From the NCBI GenBank assembly GCA_964603655.1, contig CAZRVZ010000193.1, forward strand, positions 1-52,991: DNA of 52,991 nt, read 5' to 3'. Position numbers and translations under genes: made by a program. The notes below the pieces were generated by a model. The model did not search any database. It saw only the letters and a list, made by a program, of their open reading frames with translations, and was not told the origin of the DNA. Below, piece after piece: positions 32,791-40,197 of this stretch; the stretch's first letter is position 1; each line of letters begins with the position of its first letter. This DNA comes from JACPWY01 sp964603655. GTDB lineage: Bacteria; Bdellovibrionota; FAC87; UBA2466.

Positions 32791-34248
32791 ATGAAAGTAG
32801 GTCGTAATGACCCCTGCCCCTGTGGGAGTGGGAAAAAGCACAAAAAATGCTGCCTGAGTTCAACGCCAGAGGTGGGAGACCTGCTCTGGCGACAGCTGCG
32901 TTCGATTCACGATGATATGTCTGATAGGCTTATGCACCACGCAAGGAAACGATTTGGTGAATTGGCACTAGCCGAAGCTTGGGAAGAGTTTTGGCTAAGA
33001 GACGAAGAGGAGGAGATCGAACAGCAGGCAGAAACCCAACTCTTTGTACCATTTTATCAATACAACTGGCTTCCTGGTATTGATTCGGAAACGTTTAAGA
33101 TTGCCCCTAAAGAGACCACCGTCGCTTTTGATTTCCTGGAACGGCATCGAAATGGCCTCACTGATCTTGAACGACGATTTCTCGATCAAAATCTCGGTGA
33201 ACCTTTTAGCTTTTGGGAAATTCTGGAGGTCGATCAGGGGGCAGGCTATCGAATCAAAGACTGCCTTCGGGGTCTGGAAATGAACGTAACAGAGAAATCC
33301 GGCTCTCGTTCCGCTCATATCGGGGACATTCTCTTCGGAAAAGCAATTCAAATCGACCATGTGGGGATGATGTGTGGGTGTGGATGGGTCCTTATTCCTC
33401 CGATTCACAAAAAGACCATCATCGATATACGCAAAGAAATGCAAAAGTCTCCTCACGCTGAGAACGGAGTCATCACAAAGGAAACTATTCATGACTTCGA
33501 TATTGAACTGAGGGAACTGTTTCTGGAACTTCAAAAGCAGATTATGACCCCTCCGGTCCTATGCAATACCGATGGGGAACAAATGTCGCTGCATAAGATC
33601 ATCTACGACATCGATTCTCCGCAAGCAGCATTTGACGCACTGGAGCCACTTGCTCTCATCCAGAGCCGAGAAGAGCTTCTCGAAGACGCGGAATATAAAG
33701 ACGAGATCTTACACAAGGTTTTGATTACGTGGCACAAGCGCGGCAACAAGCTGCATAGGGAATGGGATAATACCGTGATGGGGAGGCTCCTAATCGAGGG
33801 GAACAAGCTCACTGTCGAAGTAAACTCTGAAAAACGTGCACAGCTTGTCAAAAAGGAAATCGAAAAGCGGCTGAAAAACCAAGCCCACCACAGGAGCACA
33901 GTACTTCAATCGCCTGAGTCGCGCATGCGCGAGATCCCAAAGCATCGGGACGCGGAAAAAACGCGGGACGAAGAAGAGCAGCACCAGCAACTTATGCAGC
34001 ATCCCGAAATACAGGCGCAGATTCGGGAAATGAACAAAAAATATTGGGACAATTGGTTTAATGACAAAATACCGGCGCTAGGAAACAAGACCCCTCTTCA
34101 AGCGTCGAAGAGTGCCGAAGGAAAGGAACTATTGGAAGCACTTCTAAATCACTACGGTAGATCCGAATCCCCGATGGACGAAGTTTATCCACCCAACTGG
34201 AAAGCCATTCGAGAGCGGTTGGGATTAGGGTCTTTGGATAAACATTAA
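32791..34248 (+). CDS. SEC-C zinc motif protein, first gene of a three-gene cassette
   Basis: A 485-residue protein. Residues 4-21 are a SEC-C motif (GRNDPCPCGSGKKHKKCC; C9, C11, C20, C21), the zinc-binding element known from the end of SecA, here at the N-terminus. The rest is unlike SecA: a mixed alpha/beta part with HVGMMCGCGWVLIP and a charged helical stretch (about 340-420) rich in Glu, Lys and Gln. The start is ATG at 32791 with GGGGA nine bases before it. The stop shares one base with the next ATG (TAATG). Composition is A-rich and unlike the neighbouring lpx genes. Confidence 0.75.
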   Translation: MKVGRNDPCPCGSGKKHKKCCLSSTPEVGDLLWRQLRSIHDDMSDRLMHHARKRFGELALAEAWEEFWLRDEEEEIEQQAETQLFVPFYQYNWLPGIDSETFKIAPKETTVAFDFLERHRNGLTDLERRFLDQNLGEPFSFWEILEVDQGAGYRIKDCLRGLEMNVTEKSGSRSAHIGDILFGKAIQIDHVGMMCGCGWVLIPPIHKKTIIDIRKEMQKSPHAENGVITKETIHDFDIELRELFLELQKQIMTPPVLCNTDGEQMSLHKIIYDIDSPQAAFDALEPLALIQSREELLEDAEYKDEILHKVLITWHKRGNKLHREWDNTVMGRLLIEGNKLTVEVNSEKRAQLVKKEIEKRLKNQAHHRSTVLQSPESRMREIPKHRDAEKTRDEEEQHQQLMQHPEIQAQIREMNKKYWDNWFNDKIPALGNKTPLQASKSAEGKELLEALLNHYGRSESPMDEVYPPNWKAIRERLGLGSLDKH

Positions 34249-34829
34249 TGGCAGCGTTAAAAGAAAATTGGAAAGGCATCCAGAAGAAACTAAGCCCTCT
34301 TTCGAAAGCGGAGATCTTGCGCCTCATCGGGGATCTTTACGAAAGCAACGACAACAACCGTCGGTTCCTCTCAGCAAGGCTTATGAAGGGGGAAGTGTCA
34401 CCGAAGAAATATCGGGAGCAGATCCATGCAGCTCTCTATCCCGATTGGAATTCGGGGGATACAGGCGTTCGCATCGCTGATGCCAGGAAAGCTATTTCGG
34501 ATTTTCAAAAGGCGAGCAAGGACTCAGGCGGAACCATTGACCTGATGATTTACTTCCTTGAGGTTGGTACCAATATGATCGAAACCTTCGGGATGGATTA
34601 CGAGCAGTTTTACGACAGTATGGAATCTATGTTCAGAAGGGTCGTGAACCGGCTGCGGGGAAAGGACAAAGGATTGCTGTCAGGCACCATAAAGAGACTT
34701 CAGAAAATTGAAATGGCTTCCCGCGATACCGGCTATGGCTATGGTGACAGTCTAGCAGAAATGATGGACGACTTACGGCAGTTTCAAAAGAATACTTTTC
34801 CGAGTGGCACGAATAATGATGAGGAATAA
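34248..34829 (+). CDS. DUF6155-like helical protein
   Basis: A 193-residue protein. The N-terminal half, KLSPLSKAEILRLIGDLYESNDNNRRFLSARL, matches the pattern of DUF6155 proteins (LSKEEL...I.dLY......FL..RL), which are small helical proteins of unknown function. It is translationally coupled to the SEC-C gene by TAATG and overlaps the third gene by 14 bases. Family identification is from memory of the pattern and not certain. Confidence 0.6.
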   Translation: MAALKENWKGIQKKLSPLSKAEILRLIGDLYESNDNNRRFLSARLMKGEVSPKKYREQIHAALYPDWNSGDTGVRIADARKAISDFQKASKDSGGTIDLMIYFLEVGTNMIETFGMDYEQFYDSMESMFRRVVNRLRGKDKGLLSGTIKRLQKIEMASRDTGYGYGDSLAEMMDDLRQFQKNTFPSGTNNDEE

Positions 34830-35379
34830 AACTCAAAAGCCAGCCCCTTGGTTCGAGGCCCTGAATGAGATCAACGGAGATGTGGCTCTCGACGTGTTGA
34901 AATGCCTGGCATTGAACGACAGAAAAATCGCGCGACAAATTGAAAAACAGATCCGACAGATGCTTGATGACGAGGTCGATACGGAGACTATAGCCGCTGA
35001 GGTCCAAGCGGATCTCGAAATATTGGACGTAGAGGACGTATGGGATGGCGCTGGGAAAGACCGATACGGAACCTATACAGATCCCTCAGAAGCTGCCGAT
35101 CAAATGTTTTCAGACACAATCGAGCCCTATCAGGAGAAGTTGAGGCAATACCTTAGACTTGGAAAATTAGAACATGCTGAAAAGTATTGTTTGGGCATTC
35201 TGAAAGGAATTTACCTCTTCGAACAAGAGTCGGACTCTGAATACAAAGGCTGGGCCCCCGATTGTTCCATGGGCTATTTCTCAAATATCCGAGAGGAATG
35301 GGAAAAGAACTGCAAAACCAAATCTGGGCTCAAAAATGTACGCGCCTTTGTCGAAGAGCAATGTCCTGGTTGGGAATAG
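34816..35379 (+). CDS. Third cassette gene, resembling a SWIM-protein tail
   Basis: A protein of about 187 residues. The central part, DRYGTYTDPSEAADQMF, then CLGILKGIYLFEQESDSEYKGWAPD, resembles from memory a C-terminal domain of SWIM zinc-finger proteins (RyvdPxEAAw..., C.gIvlGLY...WApD). No SWIM finger itself is present. An acidic helix (34970-35040, DDEVDTETIAAEVQADLEIL) precedes it. The start is probably one of the two ATG codons at 34816 and 34819. It closes the cassette; its TAG is immediately followed by a small inverted repeat. Confidence 0.6.
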   Translation: MMRNKTQKPAPWFEALNEINGDVALDVLKCLALNDRKIARQIEKQIRQMLDDEVDTETIAAEVQADLEILDVEDVWDGAGKDRYGTYTDPSEAADQMFSDTIEPYQEKLRQYLRLGKLEHAEKYCLGILKGIYLFEQESDSEYKGWAPDCSMGYFSNIREEWEKNCKTKSGLKNVRAFVEEQCPGWE

Positions 35380-35595
35380 TCAGCACCATAGGTGCTGAGT
35401 CCCGCCTTCCGTTAGAGCTTTCACTGCCCCAGGAGTGATCAGTGGCCGGTTAAGAAGGCTGAACTCAACACCAAGTTCACCCAAAAACGACACATGAATG
35501 GTCAAATCATCATTCGCCCAATCGGGAAGATGTTGTGGAATCCTCTCAACCTGGAGAGCGTTCCGTCGCTCGAACAGTTTCCAGGGGGCCCCGGC
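35380..35595 (-). pseudogene. Possible coding fragment on the minus strand
   Basis: A 71-codon frame bounded by a TAG at 35596-35598 and TGA at 35380-35382 has no start codon near its beginning, but reads like protein: RIPQHLPDWANDDLTIHVSF, LGELGVEFSLLNRPLITPGA, and ends TQHLWC. Codon composition is even and the frame abuts the stop of the last cassette gene. I do not know the family. It could also be chance, since the opposite strand has a 55-codon ATG frame here. Confidence 0.3.
35381..35397. terminator. Perfect 7-bp hairpin after the SEC-C cassette
   Basis: CAGCACC and GGTGCTG pair around the loop ATA, two bases past the stop of the last cassette gene. There is no T-run, so its strength as terminator is doubtful. 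Confidence 0.4.
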
Positions 35596-35631
35596 CTAGC
35601 GCTGAGTAATGGCGGCAGCCTTCGGGTCGGG

Positions 35632-35677
35632 TCTACCCCACTGCAAATTACTCATGAGTGATTTACAGTGGGGTAGA
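35632..35677. repeat. 46-nt near-perfect palindrome
   Basis: The arm beginning TCTACCCCACTG (35632) is repeated inverted, ending at 35677 (CAGTGGGGTAGA). The outer 12 bp are perfect; the inner ten (around AAATTACTC/GAGTGATTT) carry two mismatches, one of them a wobble in RNA. Total arm length is 22 with a two-base centre. It lies between the cassette and lpxK. It could be a terminator without T-run, an operator, or a recombination or MITE-like site. Confidence 0.65.
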
Positions 35678-35772
35678 AGGGTGAAGTCTCCGGATTGGCC
35701 AAGATAAACTGCTACCGATTTGTCAGACAACTCGCCGCCGTCCCGCAAACCCGCTATGTTTGGGATTAAACC

Positions 35773-36777
35773 ATGCGCAGGATGCCGTTTTATCTAACTG
35801 AGGGTTTTAGAGATTTTTTTTGGGTGCTGCTGCTGCCCCTGTCACTTTTGTGGGGCGTATTTGCTGCGTGGCGGGGGGGTCGAGCACGGCGGCCGATTGC
35901 CGGACACCGCGATCTTTTTGTCGTGTGCGTGGGGGGTGTTCAAGCGGGAGGTTCAGGGAAAACGCCTCTCGTTCAGGCGATAGTGAAGCATCTGGGCGCT
36001 GAGAGCGCGGCGATTGTAATGCGTGGTTATAGGGGGTTGTGTAAAAACAGCAGCCAAGAACTGAATCGCAATTCGGAAAACGGCGCGGAATATTATGGCG
36101 ATGAGGCCTGGATGATGGCGGCGTTGACTCAGGCCAGAATCTGGGTGGGTAAGCGCAGAAACCAAAGCTTGCATAGTATTGCGGCGCAGAGAATTCGTTT
36201 GGCGGTTTGTGATGATGGACTTCAGAGTCCTGGGTTTCACAAGGATCTTAAAATCGCGGTCGTGTCCGATCCACAATTCGCCCGCGAGGGTTTTTTAATT
36301 CCGCTGGGGAACTTTCGGGCCAGCCCCGCCGCGCTGAGACATTGTGATGCCGTTGTAGTAACCCGTCATTCCGACGATGCACAGAGTATCTGCCTAAACG
36401 TCCCGGTTTTTCATGCAGAGCGAAAATTTGGAGGTCTTTGGGCTGGACCCGAGCGGAACCAATCACAAAAAAAGGCCTTAGCCTTTTGCGGGGTGGGTTC
36501 CCCCCATTTCTTTGAAAACGATTTAACTGAGTTTTGTCCGGATGCGATTCTTGTTCGCACATTTGTGAACCATGCGCGTTATGACGCGACAGATGCGAGC
36601 TGGTTGAGACGCGAAGCCGCCAGACACGGTGTTACCCGTCTAGTCACTACCGATAAGGATTGGGTTAAGATAGAACCGTTACTGGAAGGAAGTGGACTTG
36701 AGGTGATGAGTCTTCGAATCGAATACGAGTTACCTGCGGCTTTTTGGCGGTTTTTGAATGAAAGACTTCCGGCGTGA
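35773..36777 (+). CDS. lpxK: Tetraacyldisaccharide 4'-kinase
   Basis: A 334-residue P-loop kinase adding the 4'-phosphate to the lipid A precursor. An N-terminal hydrophobic helix (FFWVLLLPLSLLWGVFAAW) anchors it to the inner membrane, followed by Walker A GGSGKTP (59-65), RGYRG, EYYGDEAWMM and the CDDGLQ motif with the catalytic aspartate. The ending DKDWVKIEPLL is typical. It starts with ATG at 35773, opening the second lipid A block, and overlaps the next gene by four bases. Confidence 0.95.
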   Translation: MRRMPFYLTEGFRDFFWVLLLPLSLLWGVFAAWRGGRARRPIAGHRDLFVVCVGGVQAGGSGKTPLVQAIVKHLGAESAAIVMRGYRGLCKNSSQELNRNSENGAEYYGDEAWMMAALTQARIWVGKRRNQSLHSIAAQRIRLAVCDDGLQSPGFHKDLKIAVVSDPQFAREGFLIPLGNFRASPAALRHCDAVVVTRHSDDAQSICLNVPVFHAERKFGGLWAGPERNQSQKKALAFCGVGSPHFFENDLTEFCPDAILVRTFVNHARYDATDASWLRREAARHGVTRLVTTDKDWVKIEPLLEGSGLEVMSLRIEYELPAAFWRFLNERLPA

Positions 36778-38663
36778 TCATTATCCTGCTTAGAGTTTTG
36801 TCATGCGTGTTAGCGGTCATTCCGCGACGGCTGCTCATGCTGGGCGGTGACGTGCTTGGACTTGTCTGGTTTTATCTCATTCCCATCAGGCGAACGGTCG
36901 TAGAGCAAAACATTCGTCTGGCGTTCGGTCCCGACTTCACCAAACGTCAGGTAAACGGGCTAGCTAGAAACAATTATCGGCATTACGGGCGCGTTCTCCT
37001 AGAGATAGTTGAATCATTTAGTTGGCGTCCAGAGGATTATCTTCGCCGAATTGAATACCACGGTTTAGACCATATCAAGAGACTTAAGGCATCCGGAAAA
37101 GGGGCCTATATTGTTTCACTCCACATGGGAAATTGGGAGCTCGCTATCGGAGCCACTGCCGCGACGGGCATTCCTTTCTGCATCGTGGTGAAGCCGGGAA
37201 ACTCGTCGGTATTTCGATTGGTCCAGGCCTGGTATCGGGGACGCCAAGATGTTTTGGTGCTTGCGGAGTCGCACACCGCTAATGACATCCTTCGGTGCAT
37301 TGCCGATGGGCGCACGGTGGGTTTTGTGGTGGATCAATTCATGGGGCCGCCCATTGGACTTCCGGTTCAATTCTTTGGACACGAAGCTGGCACTGCCGCG
37401 TCCCTGGCCCTGCTCACGGAGCGGCGCCCCGCAGAGACGATTTTGACGTATACATTTCGCGATCACCGGGGCCGGGTTCACGCGGTTTTCGAGCCCATTC
37501 CAGAAACCGACAGTAAGGCGGTCACGTTGGCCGAGCGGCTCTATCAGCGGACTCAGAATTATAACGATGTGCTCGAAAAGGTGGTTCGCGCATACCCGGA
37601 ACAATGGATGTGGTTGCACCGCCGTTGGAAGCCCTTTGTCGGAGAATCCCGATGGGCACGAGTGGTGTTAAATTGGGCGGGAGGGATTCTTTTTTTTGTA
37701 TTAAATGCCTGTTCCTCTCCTCCAGCAATAACTCCAACCGGGATTGTGCTTCCGGCGGACAAAGAAATCGACGTGCCCAGATTTTCGTTGGAATCGGTTC
37801 CGGCACCGGTCGGTGCAGCGACTCCCATCGTTCCGCCGGTGGCCCCTGTGCCGGCTCCGCGAGTCAGTTCGCGGCCGCAGACAGCGGCAGCCAAAAAAAA
37901 GATTGCGCCCGTGCCGTCTCCAACGGCCTCGGCACCGGTTTTCAGAACTTTTGCTAAAGAGCGCATTCCGTTTGACCAGGGTGAGCGGCTCGAGATCGAT
38001 TTGAATTGGATGGCGCTTCCCGCGGGTACTGCCGTACTTGAGGTCAGGCCTGGCGTCAGCTTCAACGGTCGCATGACGCATCACCTGTGGGGAAGCATTC
38101 TTTCTTCGCGGCTCGTGGATACTATCTACCACCTCGAAAACCACATCGAGTCGTTCGTCGACGTCGAGGCGTTGATACCTTATAAATATCTGCTGCACAT
38201 GTTTGAGACACACCAGAAAAAAGAGACCCGCGTTCAATTTGATCACCCTAAGGCGAAGGCTTATTTTTGGTCCAAACGGCTTTCCCAGAAGTGGGGCGAT
38301 GAAGATGTGGACCGTACCGATCCGCTAGTTCCCGAGGCTCAAGATATGTTTTCGGCGCTTTATTACAGCCGGCTGTTGGATTACCGATTGGGAGAGAGTC
38401 AGAAATTTCCAGTCTATGAAAACGGGCGCAATTGGGAGATCGAGGCCAATCCTGTCGCCAATGAGTTTATTTCAAGTCCGGCCGGGGCGTTTCAATGTTG
38501 GAAGCTCTTGATTACCATAAAGCTCAATAACGTACTTTCCCAGACGGGGGAGATTGCGATGTGGTTAAGTGACGATTCCAAGCGATACCTCGTTCGATTT
38601 GACGCGAAGGTGAAGATTGGGTCATTGATTGGGACATTGGTCAAGATTCGGGAAAAAACGTGA
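36774..38663 (+). CDS. LpxL-type acyltransferase fused to a DUF3108 lipoprotein-like part
   Basis: A 629-residue fusion. Residues 1-296 are a late lipid A acyltransferase: one membrane helix, the HX4E motif H117-MGNW-E122 in SLHMGNWE, FVVDQFMGPP, and the PEQWMWLHRRWKP end that usually closes the protein. Then comes a hydrophobic helix and a perfect-looking lipobox VLNAC with C313, a Pro/Ala-rich linker (343-390) and a DUF3108 domain (395-629), a periplasmic beta-rich fold. No stop separates the halves. Starting at the ATG of M279 (37608) would give a lipoprotein with a long signal peptide. Start is GTG at 36774. Confidence 0.8.
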   Translation: MIIILLRVLSCVLAVIPRRLLMLGGDVLGLVWFYLIPIRRTVVEQNIRLAFGPDFTKRQVNGLARNNYRHYGRVLLEIVESFSWRPEDYLRRIEYHGLDHIKRLKASGKGAYIVSLHMGNWELAIGATAATGIPFCIVVKPGNSSVFRLVQAWYRGRQDVLVLAESHTANDILRCIADGRTVGFVVDQFMGPPIGLPVQFFGHEAGTAASLALLTERRPAETILTYTFRDHRGRVHAVFEPIPETDSKAVTLAERLYQRTQNYNDVLEKVVRAYPEQWMWLHRRWKPFVGESRWARVVLNWAGGILFFVLNACSSPPAITPTGIVLPADKEIDVPRFSLESVPAPVGAATPIVPPVAPVPAPRVSSRPQTAAAKKKIAPVPSPTASAPVFRTFAKERIPFDQGERLEIDLNWMALPAGTAVLEVRPGVSFNGRMTHHLWGSILSSRLVDTIYHLENHIESFVDVEALIPYKYLLHMFETHQKKETRVQFDHPKAKAYFWSKRLSQKWGDEDVDRTDPLVPEAQDMFSALYYSRLLDYRLGESQKFPVYENGRNWEIEANPVANEFISSPAGAFQCWKLLITIKLNNVLSQTGEIAMWLSDDSKRYLVRFDAKVKIGSLIGTLVKIREKT

Positions 38664-39415
38664 AGCTGGCTGCCGTTATTATTGTCCGTAATGGAGCGCG
38701 CTCTTTGCGTGCTTGCCTGGAAAGTGTTCGCTTTTGTGGCGAAATAGTGGTGGTTGATTCCGGAAGTACTGATGATACTGAGTCGATCGCTCGAGAATTT
38801 GCTACCCGCTATGAGGTGAGGGCTTGGGCGGGTTTTTCCGATCAAAAGAATTTTGCAAATGGTCTGGCCGATGCTGACTGGATTCTATCCATAGATGCCG
38901 ATGAAGTTGTGCCAGTGGATTTGCAAAATGAAATGTTATTTGCGGTTCGAAATCCCGATTCTTGCATTGCCTTATCGGTGAGTCGAAAGACTCTCTATGC
39001 GGGGCAATGGATTCGACACGGTGGCTGGTATCCGAATCGGGTAGTACGGCTTTTTAATAAACGATTTGGGGCGTGGAAAAATCAGTCCGTTCATGAGTAT
39101 TGGAATGCTGATGGCAAAGTGGGCCACTTAAAAACGGACCTTCTTCACTATTCCTTCGAGGGAATTGCGGATCAGGTTGAGAGAAACAACCGGTACTCTT
39201 CGCTGGGTTCAGTTCAGTTGATGGATGATAAGGCCGAATTTTCGCTGTTTTCATTGCTGGCGAAGCCAGCGTCAAAATTTTTGGAAACCTATGTGGTGAA
39301 GCGTGGATTCCTGGACGGTTATTTTGGATTCATCATTTCTGTCTCCGCCTCCTATTCGGTTTTTTTGAAGTGGGCGAAACTATGGGAGCTGGGCCGTCGT
39401 GAAGCGAAGGGGTAA
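38660..39415 (+). CDS. Family 2 glycosyltransferase, LPS core (WaaE/KdtX-like)
   Basis: A 251-residue GT-A transferase. Motifs are IVVVDSGSTDDT, WILSIDADE (the DXD-like metal site) and the RLFNKRFGAWKNQSVHE segment, which matches WaaE/KdtX-type core heptose glucosyltransferases. The C-terminal part has hydrophobic helices (FLDGYFGFIISVSASYSVFLKW). It should add a sugar to the LPS core at the inner membrane. Start is GTG at 38660, overlapping the previous stop by four bases; it overlaps cmk by 17 bases. Confidence 0.88.
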   Translation: MKLAAVIIVRNGARSLRACLESVRFCGEIVVVDSGSTDDTESIAREFATRYEVRAWAGFSDQKNFANGLADADWILSIDADEVVPVDLQNEMLFAVRNPDSCIALSVSRKTLYAGQWIRHGGWYPNRVVRLFNKRFGAWKNQSVHEYWNADGKVGHLKTDLLHYSFEGIADQVERNNRYSSLGSVQLMDDKAEFSLFSLLAKPASKFLETYVVKRGFLDGYFGFIISVSASYSVFLKWAKLWELGRREAKG

Positions 39416-40094
39416 GCAAGGATTTTTGGTGGCGATCGACGGCCCGAGTGGTGCCGGAAAGTCCACGGTAAGCAAGTTACTTTCGGAAGCGTTGGGGGGA
39501 GTACTGGTGGATACGGGTTCGATGTACCGGGCCGTTGCGCTGTTTGCCCTCGAGGCCGGCCTCAATCGGCCTACCGGTTGGGGAACCCTGGCGCGTCGCC
39601 TGCGATTCGGAGTCGACATCAAAACCAGCGCAATTACCGTTGACGGTATCAATTTGGGCGATCGCCTGCGAGGGGAGCAGGTGGGGTCAATGGCTTCTGA
39701 TATCAGCCAGTATCCGAGCGTTCGATCTGTTCTCACCTTACGGCAGCGCGCGCTAGCCGTTAAAATGGCTAAGACCCACGTCGTGGTAGTCGAGGGGCGC
39801 GACATCGGTACGGTGGTGTTCCCCCAGGCGCCGTTCAAGTTTTTTGTGACCGCGGACCTGCGAGTTCGGGCTGAGCGTCGGTATCGGCAACTGTCCGAAA
39901 AGGGGGTTCGTGGAATCAGTCAGCAGTCAATTTTGCGTGAAATTAACCGTCGGGATCGCCAAGACGCGACCCGCCGGGTTGCCCCACTTCGTTGTGCTGC
40001 GGACGCGGTGGTAGTGGATACGTCGAAAATGCCCATTCCGCAGGTGGTTCTTTTCCTGAAGACCCACATCGATAATAAGCTTCGCGAGACTTAG
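39399..40094 (+). CDS. cmk: Cytidylate kinase
   Basis: A 231-residue CMP/dCMP kinase. The P-loop GPSGAGKS is at 15-22, followed by DTGSMYRAVAL and the VVEGRDIGTVVFPQA motif typical of Cmk, and a DRxDxxR stretch in RRDRQDATRRVAP. It makes CDP from CMP for nucleic acid and phospholipid synthesis. The GTG at 39399 lies in the end of the glycosyltransferase gene (17-base overlap). It is the last gene of the lpxK unit. Confidence 0.94.
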   Translation: MKRRGKQGFLVAIDGPSGAGKSTVSKLLSEALGGVLVDTGSMYRAVALFALEAGLNRPTGWGTLARRLRFGVDIKTSAITVDGINLGDRLRGEQVGSMASDISQYPSVRSVLTLRQRALAVKMAKTHVVVVEGRDIGTVVFPQAPFKFFVTADLRVRAERRYRQLSEKGVRGISQQSILREINRRDRQDATRRVAPLRCAADAVVVDTSKMPIPQVVLFLKTHIDNKLRET

Positions 40095-40104
40095 GGCGAG
40101 CCCT
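40093..40104 (+). terminator. Third AGGGCRARCCCT hairpin, at the end of cmk
   Basis: AGGGCGAGCCCT overlaps the cmk TAG and forms a 5-bp stem around GA. It matches the motif at 10379 and 18966. No T-run follows. Confidence 0.35.
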
Positions 40105-40110
40105 GAGACC

Positions 40111-40172
40111 TTCAAAGTTCCCTTTCTTAAAAAAATTGACACGCTTTCAAAGTCCCGTTAGCAATTTGACAC
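40111..40172 (+). promoter_or_regulatory. Promoter region of the homospermidine synthase gene with direct repeats
   Basis: TTCAAAGT occurs at 40111 and 40146 and TTGACAC at 40136 and 40166. TTGACA at 40136-40141 with a 17-base spacer and TAGCAA (40159-40164) is a possible promoter. The repeats may be an incomplete duplication or a pair of regulator sites. The gene begins at 40198. Confidence 0.4.
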
Positions 40173-40197
40173 ATTGCATCGAAACTGGGGGGGGACG

